Source of the DNA: Coleophoma eucalyptorum
Lineage: Eukaryota > Ascomycota > Leotiomycetes > Helotiales > Dermateaceae
Length of the DNA stretch: 64,000 bases
NCBI GenBank assembly: GCA_026120035.1
Contig: JALRME010000020.1
Location: 682,001-746,000 of the forward strand
Direction: 5' to 3'
Part shown: positions 35,579-45,202 of the stretch, in pieces
How the letters are laid out: each line of letters begins with the position of its first letter
Position numbering within the stretch: position 1 is the stretch's first letter
The notes under the pieces: generated by a model
Told to the model about the DNA's origin: nothing
Seen by the model: only the letters and a program-made list of their open reading frames with translations
The model's database searches: none
Position numbers and translations under genes: made by a program

Positions 35579-36899
35579 ATGTCTCAGCCAGTAAATCACA
35601 ATCGAGTACCATTGATTGCAATTGCTACGAGCTTTACACTTCTAGGGAGTAGGCGCTCTCCTGTCTTGTTGTCTTTGAGCTCAAACTAATTGCTCTATCA
35701 AAGCCCTGACCGTCGCGCTAAGAATTTATGTTCGGTCTTTTATGCTTCGGTCTCTAGGATGGGATGACTATACAATAGTAATTGCATGGGTAAGTACCGG
35801 CTGCCATGCTATATCAACCTTTACTTACTTGCCCAAGTTCTTTCTAATGATGTTTGCTATTTCTTCATCAGTCGCAATGCACTATGGAGTTGGGCTGTTC
35901 GCAGTTCAAGTCTCTCCAAAAGAGGTTATGCAATCACTGAAGGTACGTCCTCTCCCTACTAGCTCGTATTACTTGGAGCGCCAACCACGCAAGAAGATCG
36001 ATCGTTATAGAATGATCTTGAGTTCAAGCGTTAATAACAGGAACAGGCAACCTTCTATGTCGAAATAGCCTATAGCTGTACCGTATACTTTGTAAGGCTA
36101 TCTATCTTAAACTGCTATTTGCGCATATGTAAGTTAATATCACCTTCATCATATGGTGCAAAGGACTTAATATTGCCAGCTGCTGCACTGAAAGACAAGC
36201 TATATATACCCACGAAAATTTGCATCGTTCTTTTTTCTTTGCAGTTCGTTGTAAGCTTCATATGCATCTTGGTCCAGTGCCATCCCATATCATTCTTTTG
36301 GAACCCAAACCAACCTGGAGGTTGTTTTGATCTCTATGCCTTTTTTTACTGTGAGTCAAAGTACCTTCGATAGTCAGGAATGTTGAACAGCGTGCTTATT
36401 CAATAACTGGACTAGTCATAAATATATTTTCGATTGTTTCCGATGTTATACTACTGATTCTTCCGGTCCCATTTATCTCCAAAGTCACCCGTTCAACGTT
36501 TCATAAGTCGGCACTTATCGGTGTGTTTATGCTCGGAATTGTATCTACTATCGCAGGGTAACTTATTTTAAATCTATATCTCAAAAATAAAGCGCCAAAT
36601 TAACACTTTGCCATAGTTGTATCCGGCTATACACCATACATATCTTCACGACCTCAGGTGACGTATCTTACCATGCCGCTCCCGCCAATTACTGGGCCTT
36701 CATCGAGCTTAACCTCGGCGTGGCATGCGCGTGTGGGCCAGGTATAGCCAACACCCCTACCAAATTTGTATATATGCTAATGCTTTCTTGCCCTCCAGCT
36801 CTAAAGAGTCTATTTGGCCGCCTCACGAAATCCCTGCCAAGTCACCATACAACCGAGCCTACGATGCTCAGCACCAAACCACTTTCGATTCCTGATTAG
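35579..36899 (+). CDS. Rhodopsin-like 7TM integral membrane protein
   Basis: Eight short exons, none much longer than 170 nt: 35579-35648, 35704-35789, 35838-35942, 36041-36128, 36180-36350, 36416-36557, 36617-36741 and 36799-36899. They join in phase to about 295 residues. Landmarks of the fungal rhodopsin-domain/PTH11-related group appear in order: ALRIYVRSFMLRSLGWDDY, MHYGVG, LSILNCYLRI, VQCHPISFFWNP..GGCFD, SDVILLILPVPF, and the final ELNLGVACACGPALKSLF. Seven transmembrane helices are expected. In plant-interacting fungi such proteins can act as surface receptors, but this is not shown here. No extracellular CFEM domain precedes it. The short cytosolic tail ends in LSIPD. Confidence 0.85.
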
Positions 36900-37651
36900 C
36901 CTACTGATAATACAAATCAAAAGGTAAGTTTCCCATATCTCATATCAAGATGCCCGCTTTATTTTCCATTCTGACTCAAACTGCGTCTTTATATAGTTGT
37001 GCACTATGGTGGCGACTTGTAATAATAAGCCATGTTTATTTAGTTTCATGATGATTGTTACTTTAAGTCTTTGATGACTATTTCCTGTATGATACTATTC
37101 TTAGCAAGAGAACTACGATATAGAACCAATGATAATGAGGCTTCCTTTTCTTATTCGGGCATTTCTTATAAGCGCTTCCAGTACGAATTGATCCGACACC
37201 CTTGAATTTCCAATCCAACCAATCATTAACTTTGGATGCAGTAGTCTGTTGAACCTCACTCTCGAATTGTGGTCTACAGAGTCGAGCTCATATATACCGT
37301 GGCATGCGATTATTCCACGTCTTTTCGAGAAAACTGCAGAACTCGAGGAGGGCCTAGGACCAGTAGAAGAGGCATGTTATAAGCATTCTATTATGAAGGG
37401 TAGGTAGCATCAGCGACCATAACTCACGCAGACGTACCCTCGGCCTAAGGTAGCATTATTCAGATAGGAATCAAATTGTTGAAAGGATAAAAGCATAAAC
37501 TATATTATTTTTACAGGAATACACCATACGCGAACGAGATTAGCTTAAAAGATCTAAAACCATTAACCTTTTGCATACGAGACTCAAAAGGGAAAAAAAG
37601 CATCATTAAAATTGTACAAAAATCCAAGCCACTGAATCCCTTTTTCCTTCT
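36900..37651. other. Intergenic region between convergent genes
   Basis: About 750 bp of mostly AT-rich sequence between the 7TM gene and the SDR gene. No feature recognised. Confidence 0.6.
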
Positions 37652-38817
37652 TCAAAATTTGTCCAAGACATCCTGGGTGTATGTCCACAACTCCTCGGCC
37701 AGCTTCGGGCTCTTTGCCGTCTTATCGAGCCTATCGTTACTGAATCTCCCCACTGGCGTGTAGTATCCCCCGTTCACCAACTCATCCTTCTTCGCGCCGG
37801 CTGCTGCCCAGATTTGGCTGAGACGACCTTGCTTCAGCTCCATGAAGGAGACACCCAGGTACCAGAATACGATCTTGAGGAGGATGCGGTGGCCTAATGA
37901 TATAGAGGTAGTCAGATCGGTGTAACTGGCTCCAGGGTGGACGGAGACGGATTTGATCTTTGAGTCTGGGTAGCGTCGGGCGAACTCGGCTGCATAGAGG
38001 ATGTTTGCCAACTTGCTTTGTCTGTGAGAGTTGAATAGCCACAGTCAGTCTTATGCGCTATAATTGCCATGGTTTCACTAATAGATAATGTGGATTGAAA
38101 CTTTACTTACCCATATCTAAAGTTTGATCCCATAAACCCCTCTTGCGTAGTGCGCAAGGTCGAAAAGGTGACGCCGTGCCATGGGTGGGACATCCAGGCG
38201 GTAGATGTCAGAGAAATAATACGCACGTCGGAGTTTGGCATCTCCGCAGTCTTTGTCATAACAGGTAGCAATTGTTGGATTATCATAGCGTGTGCCAAGT
38301 GGTTGATAGCAAAGTGGTTCTCGAAACCGTCCTTGCTGAGGGCAGGCGGAATGTACATGACGCCTGCATTGCACCTTTTTTGGATTGGAATCAGCATTGA
38401 ATTCATTGAAAGAGGCGCAAGGCGAGAATTTATGGGTGATGATTACTTACATGAGGATATCAAGTCGGTCGTGGGTAAAGTTTGCAGTACAAGCTTCTTT
38501 GACAGAAGCCAACGACGTCATATCCATCTTGACAAACGTCGTTCCAACCGAAGGGTTGATTTCATGAACCTCGGCGACCATAGCTTTGGCAGCTTCAGCA
38601 TTTCGGCCGCTGAAGTAGATATGGGCAGGGTTATGTCTAGCAAGCGCCAAAACTGTGGCCTGCCCCAAGCCGGCAGTGCCTAGAAGTTATCAGCTATGTT
38701 ATCGGCCAGGAATCGAGAGTGTGGAGACTAACCTCCAGTTATAAAGATAACTTTGCCGTCGAGGGAAGGGATTTCCTTCTCTGGATCGAAGTTCACGAAT
38801 TCCTCTACGTTAGGCAT
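37652..38817 (-). CDS. Short-chain dehydrogenase/reductase (SDR)
   Basis: Four minus-strand exons, 38817-38733, 38679-38451, 38374-38111 and 38021-37652, give about 315 residues. The Rossmann motif TGGTAGLG spans the first intron. CNAGVMY, the catalytic-Ser strand IISLTSTAW and the Tyr-Lys pair YGQSK (which spans the third intron) are all present, so the enzyme should be active. The C-terminus (VHPGASYTDL) resembles retinol-dehydrogenase-like fungal SDRs. It is cytosolic or loosely membrane-associated; NADP use and substrate are not determined. It starts 588 bp from, and divergent to, the bZIP gene. Confidence 0.93.
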
Positions 38818-39405
38818 GTTGAGAATTTGGTTCGAAAAGGTTGAAGAATGGGTAGTCGGTTGGTGAATACCGAGAATGAATTCTCTCTTATGTAGATATA
38901 GTATGCGCGACTGGTAGGAATGATAATAGAAGGCTGAGATGGTGTCCGATAGCTGCTTTGTTGTAGAGAAGATGCAATGCTGGAGGATACCCAGAGTGCA
39001 GACAGCGAAGTATTTATCTGTCTGGATATTGCCAGTCTTCGGAGCTTAACGGTTTTTAGAGTCATCTTGAAGCCGCTTCCTCAAATACAAGCCTTACGTG
39101 CGAACCTGTGAATCGGATTTATGCCGTCTGAAGCAAGCAATTCATGATGAACATAAGCTGGACTGCAAGAATATAACCGATGTGGTGCACGAAGGAGGAC
39201 TAGCGGATATGCAGGATAAGCAGATCGCGTATTGGCTACAAGAAGTCGGGGTCCAGCGATGGCCCTGGGGTGGCACGGCTCCTGCAACCGACTTATCGTG
39301 CATGTCACGTTCCTGTCAGCAACTCCATGTCAGCAACCCCACGGATGCTGGAGATGGAAAGAGTCCTGACTGTGACTCGTCTCTTGAAGATTCAGAACGC
39401 CACCT
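38818..39405. promoter_or_regulatory. Shared divergent promoter of SDR and bZIP genes
   Basis: 588 bp between the two start codons. A frame at 39098-39469 crosses into the bZIP first exon but has no recognisable protein. No defined operator seen. Confidence 0.5.
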
Positions 39406-40637
39406 ATGGCAGGGTCGGTTGCAGCATTTGATTTTCCTGTGTCTATTGCGAAGGATCTCCAACAGGTGAAGCGGGCCCATCGTCGGACGCAGCCACCGAT
39501 GCTGTTTTAACTCCGAAATACTAACTTAACCACAGGCTCGGGTGAAGGATGATGACTGGACGGGGAAGAGTGATCCCGCTGAACGGAGGAGGCGGCAGAA
39601 CCGCCTGAATCAAAGAGCATGGCGTAAGTCGTGACTGGAAGTTGGTTGGATGAGCGAGAGATACCCGTGCTGAAGCTACCACAGGGCAACGAAAGGGACT
39701 ACTCTCTTCACCACAGCCCGTACGGGGTCTGGCATCCCAGAGTAAAGATGTCAAGTGTCCGACGGGACCACCTCTCGCCGACAAAGACATGCCTCTTCGA
39801 CTAATAGCCCAGAACCATGTGAGTGGGCGACAACGCATGCCGATCAAATTCGAACTGCCGCAAAGTCGGCTTGCGTTCTGGGCTGCCTTGGAGACCCTGG
39901 GCGAGCCACAAAGCATATTCGCATACTGGGCACAGCTGAGGGCACAGCGGAAGCATGAGATCCTGACCTCACTGTCGTCCCAACACCCATCTCTTGCTAT
40001 ACATCTTCTTGCTCTCCAGAGTCCTGAATTTCACGACCAGCAGGCCAGTTTTACTCAATCTATCCATGATCTCACGCCAAATCCTAATGGCGATGTCTCA
40101 TATGAAAAATGTATATCCGCGTTTGAGTTCCCGCTCTCTGTCGACCATGAACTGTTTGTTTTGGTACAACACAATACCCTCCGAGGAGCAATGACTAACA
40201 TGTCCATCTTATTCCGTCTCAACGGGCTCCACCTCCAAGGCTGGGAGGACTTCTATACTGAAGACTTGTCGGTTCCACCAAACGACGCCCCCAGTGCCTT
40301 ACAACCAACGCACCTCCAGCAGACGATGACGCATGAGTTGTGGGTAGATACCATTCCTTACCCCGCCATGCGAGACACTATTCTGAGAAACCAAGACAAT
40401 CTTGACGCGGATGCACTCTGTGGTGACTTTATGGGCGGAATGTACGAGGGCTATAGTGACGTGCAGAATCGGGGATTGATCCTGTGGGGTGAACCATGGT
40501 CTCCAGATGGGTGGGAGATAAGCGAGGGGTTTGCCAGGAAGTGGGCATTTCTACTGAAGGGATGCGATGACTTGATTGCGTCTACAAATAGATGGAGGGA
40601 AGCGAGAGGTGAAGAAAGACTCATTGTGGAGGTGTGA
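39406..40637 (+). CDS. bZIP-type DUF3425 transcription factor
   Basis: Three exons, 39406-39465, 39536-39623 and 39685-40637, give about 366 residues. The 20-residue first exon (MAGSVAAFDF...) and the second supply DDDWTGKSDPAERRRRQNRL and then NQRAWRQRKG, the basic region typical of fungal DUF3425 proteins. Prolines follow within about 12 residues, so a classical leucine zipper is not evident. The C-terminal half is the DUF3425 domain: FPLSVDHELFVLVQHN, NMSILF, ELWVDTIPYPAMRD, LCGDFMGG, LILWGEPWSPDGWEISEGF and STNRWREARGEERL. It is expected to be nuclear. A start at 39789 would lose the DNA-binding region. Confidence 0.88.
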
Positions 40638-42089
40638 GGCTAACCGCTGCTTTGTCCCGTCAGAAGGTGTCACAGGACAAGTCACGAGCACGGGATTTCT
40701 TGGTGCGGGACAGTAATGTAGTTGTTATAGCATCACTACTAATAGGCACTGGCTCATCTCAAGTTCAAAGGATTATACGTCTGTACTGCTGTATCAGGGC
40801 ATAATTTGCTGGAGCAAGATTGTAACTTGAGCAGTGTTGAAGCGCAGGGTGGAGGAAACATCACGAGCCGACTACAATGGGACGACTGGTTGTAATGCTT
40901 GCGGTAATACTGATGATATCAAGATCTTTATTAAGATATACAACATCTATATCTTGAATTGGACAAAGAAGTAGATACTAAATACAATGCCATCGATGCA
41001 CTGTAACTTTGCAGGGAACAAATTATTGACTAAAAGGTTTGTATAGAAAGGGCAGGAGCTGCCTGCACCATAGCGCAAGCCAGAACGCCACCAATCAGCT
41101 ATTCAGGTTGACTTACTACCCAGCCCGGCCAGTAGAAGGGCAGTATATATATATCGATATCGAGAGGGGCATCTCCGTCTCGGTCACTGACACCGCTTCA
41201 GGCGACGACCGAATAAGTTGTAGGCTGTACGTAAAGACTCAGGTAGCCTGCACGTTACATTTTGGCCCGTTGGGCCTGTCGGCGCCTCAGTTCCTACCGC
41301 AAGAAAAAGCGACTACTCGTAAAATGAAACGCTGCCGCTACGTCAGCATCGAGTACAAGGCAGAATTGCGGTGCTCTGCGCAGCGAAGAGACAATTGGGG
41401 TAGCCAACCCATTGGGAGTCATGTCCGTGAAGCGATGAGATCCACTGCAAATCAATTTCCACCTTCTACCACCGGTGCAACCCCATTCTTGGCGCCCGCG
41501 TACCCTGTTGATCCATGTGCACGCATACATATTACATGTACATGAACGCGGTACAGGATGCAGTGCCACGCTGGCTAAGAACTCCTCCAAACTCTACTTC
41601 CGTCTCCTCACTGTAATCTTATTTGAGCCTCATGCTCGCTCCAGTCAGCTGTGCGTTTCGTGCATTTCCCATTCGTTGAGTCCCTTCCTGGTCCTTGCTT
41701 TCTCTCCCGCAGGACCACGGACTGGGTGTGTATACTCAACAGCATACCCTTCATTTAGAACTACAGACCACAGAACTATTGTGTTCACTAAACTATCTAT
41801 ATGCTTGCTCGATAACTTTCAATGCGTTTCTTATTCAAATCCCAAGTCTTGAAGTGCAACTAGCCTGCTCGTGAAGTTGATCTGACTTTTCCTGCCCTGG
41901 ACTGGTGCCGGGGTGTATTAGTAAGCACAGTAGCACAACGTTTTCCTTTCCGGCGAGAAACTGCGTGACCGCAAATATCTTTGCGGCGCGCAATCCAGGT
42001 TCACCACCATCACGACCCTGTTAATCCGTCAATGCATATTCGGACGCTGTCTTTGTGTTGAGCATCCAATTTGTTGAACAGTTACATTG
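40638..42089. other. Intergenic region
   Basis: About 1.45 kb, GC-richer than neighbouring gaps around 41.1-41.9 kb. Overlapping frames on both strands (for example 41039-41545) show no domain or splice structure and I do not call a gene. Confidence 0.55.
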
Positions 42090-43056
42090 ATGCTGCTCCG
42101 GTCTCTTGCAGCCCAAATACCCTCGCGGACACCTCCCTTGAGACCGTTTGCGACAGGGAGCGGCTGGAGAACGTGCAAAAACTTTCTTTCTCTCTCACAA
42201 CCCGGTACCCCTCGACAGTATCCCTTCGCAACTACCCGGCACTGCTCCTCCAACGACAGCATGTCTTCTGCCCATCTCCAAGATAGCCATGAGCGCATCT
42301 TTCAGAACAATCGAAAATGGGTTGAGGCTATGAAGGCTGAAGACCCCGAATTCTTCGTCAAGCTTGGTTCGGGCCAGAGCCCCGAGTATCTGTGCGCTGT
42401 CCCATCCCCGCCCCCCCTCCTATATCATCCAAAACCGCGTGATATCGGGTACTAAGTCAGACTCATGCTGTAGATATATTGGCTGCTCGGATAGTCGTGT
42501 CCCCGCAAACCAGATCATGGGATTGGGCGCTGGTGAGGTGTTCACCACGCGGAACATCGCGAACCTGGTCCCCAACACCGATCTGTCCGTCATGTCTGTC
42601 ATCAATTACGCTGTGCGGCACCTGAAGGTCAAGCACATCGTGGTTTGCGGACACTACGGGTGTGGCGGTGTCAAATCTGCCATGATCAGTGCTGACTTGG
42701 GCCTTCTCAACCCATGGCTCCGCAACATTCGTGATGTCTACCGTCTCCATGAAGACGAGCTTGATGCGATTCCAGAGCCCAAACGCTATGATCGCTTGGT
42801 CGAGCTGAATGTCATTGAGCAATGCCGCAATGTCATTAAGACGGCTGCCGTGCAGCAGAGCTACGAGAAGGAGGGCTACCCGATCGTGCATGGCTGGGTG
42901 TTTGACATCAATGATGGTTTGTTGAAAGACCTGAAGGTCGATTTTGAGAAGATGTTGAAGGGTATTAAAAAGCTGTATAACCTGTCGGCAGTTCCTCCAA
43001 CATCAGACGAACCGTCAGAGTCGGAGCCTGCGGCAAAGCGGAAACGTGAGGAATGA
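42090..43056 (+). CDS. Beta-class carbonic anhydrase, mitochondrial-type presequence
   Basis: Two exons, 42090-42391 and 42474-43056, give about 294 residues. Zinc ligands are visible: Cys105 in CSDSR with Asp107, then His161 and Cys164 in CGHYGCGG. The enzyme interconverts CO2 and bicarbonate. Residues 1-57 are Arg/Ser-rich, without acidic residues and with hydrophobic stretches (MLLRSLAAQIPSRTPPLRPF), as in a mitochondrial presequence. An in-frame ATG at 42261 (MSSAHLQ) would yield a cytosolic form matching the usual N-terminus of fungal beta-CAs. The C-terminus ends in an acidic then basic tail (PSESEPAAKRKREE), which may be nuclear-signal-like by chance. It looks intact; housekeeping role. 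Confidence 0.95.
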
Positions 43057-43582
43057 TTGGTGTATTCTGGTGTATATTGTGCTGGATTACTGAGTTATTC
43101 CAAACTCTGATGTACTACATATGTGTATAATCCCATCTTGTAAGGTTAATTGAGCTTACCCAAATATTCTTATATAATTCGGTATTGCTTCTTGCAACTG
43201 CGTATATTTCCGGTACATAGTACTCTCTTCCCTGCTTCTCGTGGTCGCTTCCGAGCTATACTTTGCCATCAATTGGCCTACAACACAAGATACCCCATGT
43301 CGACACTACCTGTACTGTGGAAGTGAATAGGTTGCGCTGCAATCAACCCTTCTCTTTTCTCGGCCCTGGACAGATATGTGTTATGAGGCTGCATATTCCC
43401 TGGCATCGTAGTGCAGGCTATATCAACATATCAGAATGAAGACTCAGAAGTTGAGGTTCTATTGCAGCACTTACCCTTCTATATCTCAATTTTCAATTCA
43501 GGGTGGTATTCCACATTGTAAATATTAGAAGATATAACTAGCGGTCTCGCACAGGGGAGCCGAATATTACTAGCAATTCTGC
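43057..43582. other. Intergenic region between convergent genes
   Basis: About 525 bp between the 3' ends of the carbonic anhydrase and lectin genes. No feature recognised. Confidence 0.6.
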
Positions 43583-45202
43583 CTATGAAACTGCACCTTC
43601 TCTCCAGGACGTCTTTGTCAGGGATGCCTCGACCAGCTCATCGTCCACAACATAATAGAGCCTGATATTGGAAGTCCAGCCAATCGCGGCCAATCCTCCC
43701 GCCAACGAGTCAGAATCCTGCCAAACGCTGGAGTGGTCTGGCGTTGATTTCCAGGCCGTGGCTGTGGTGTTGTAATACTCGTAAATGCTCTTGTCGTTCC
43801 CGATGTAATACGTGCGCAGAACCTCCGTTGCATTCTGTCCGGCAGCTGCCAGCGTCACGGATGTGCCGTTCCAAGTCGATACATTTGAGTCGGTGAGTGC
43901 GGAAGCTATTAAACCGAGAGTTAGCAGATGGAATTGGAAAGATTACGGGCTGCAAACTTACCATTTCCCCAGCCTCCATTGTAAACGACGGTATAGAGCT
44001 CCTCTGTATCGGCCTCGACGTAAAATAGATTGATTTCCGGGATAGTCACGAAAGATGCTGCGATGGAGGAACCCGCATACGCTAGCCCTCCAACGACCTT
44101 GCCTTTGTTCCAACTGGTGCCTTTCGATAATTCGCTAATATAGCCGTCTTCATTCTGGTAATAAACTCTCCACCCATATGAACCAATATACACCGCAGCC
44201 AATCCCGTGGACGAGTGAGTAGCTGTTGTGACGTTGGATGAAATAGTAGTGCTCTCGCCCACAGTGAGTTCAGTGGAGCTTAAGTCGCTGGAGAGATATT
44301 GCTCAATGATGTTGTTGGACTCATCAAGGTAGTAAAGATCAAGCTGAGGGGTGCGTTAGTCTCGATTTTTCACATTCGCCAATGCAGAAAGTAATAATGG
44401 ACAATTGAGGTTTGGCACTAACATAACTTGACGACCCGTCGGTATAGCCAACAGCAGCTAGAGGAGTGTCACTCTTTGGTGTGACGTTCAAAGACAATTC
44501 CGTAGCCGAGCCCCAGCCACTGCTTGCAGTATAAACCCGATACATGATATTGTTGGTACTTGAAACTTGGTAGTAGACATGGATGTAGACATGAGAGTTG
44601 GAATCCTGAAAAGAGCTGGCAGCAACTGCCCTGATTGACCCAGTGGCGGTACTGGATGCAGATGCCTGAACTGAAGTTGCTGTTGCAGTAGCAGACGCAG
44701 TGGCAGATGCAGCAGCACTGGATGAGCTAGAACTCGAGGAAGATGTTTCGAGGACACTTTTGGATTTTGTTTTGGTCGCCTGGCTTCCAGCAACGCCGCC
44801 AACAACAGCAGCGACTACCACTATCGCCAATACCAGGACTATCCAGAACATCTTTTTTGTCATACCACATAACCTCCGAGGTGCATCCGCTACCATAGGG
44901 GTCTCTATTTCCATGGACGCCGCCGGGAGTTTATCATAACCACCATACCCAGCATTCGTCACTGGGATGGGCAAATGGGCGCCATCTTGTTCAGTCGTCA
45001 CCGCTTCCGGTAAGGATTTGGAGTAGTCTGGTGGTGGGAGATGAGAGATGTGCGTCGGGTACACCTCCTCATAATTCTAGTCCGGCCATCAATGTCAGTT
45101 CTTATCCAAGGATGAGAGTTCTCTTTTCGTTCTTGATTTTTTTCTTCTTGTTCTCTCTTCCAAAAAAAAATTACACGAAAATCAACTTACAACACGCTCC
45201 AT
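43583..45202 (-). CDS. Type II membrane protein with fucose-specific lectin domain
   Basis: Minus-strand exons are 45202-45191 (12 nt, MERV), 45076-44423, 44343-43962 and 43905-43583, about 456 residues. A proline-rich cytosolic N-terminus is followed by one transmembrane helix (about 75-97, WIVLVLAIVVVAAVVGGVAG), a Ser/Ala/Thr stalk, and a beta-propeller with recurring blades (VYYQVSSTNNIMYRVY, VYYQNEDGYISELSKG, YVVDDELVEASL). Blade wording matches the fungal fucose-specific lectin family (Aleuria/Aspergillus type). It should bind fucosylated glycans. The usual family members are soluble, so the membrane anchor is notable, though such fusions are common in Pezizomycotina. The 12-nt first exon is inferred because the only in-frame region before exon 2 starts with a stop codon; its donor is GTAAGT and the intron is 114 nt. 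Confidence 0.87.

Noticed and set aside
39098..39469. 123-codon frame upstream of the bZIP gene
   Set aside because: No recognisable protein, and it overlaps the bZIP first exon in another frame.
41039..41545. 168-codon plus-strand frame and its antisense partner at 41294-41590
   Set aside because: GC-rich stretch; composition is arbitrary, no domain, no signal peptide, no supporting splice structure.
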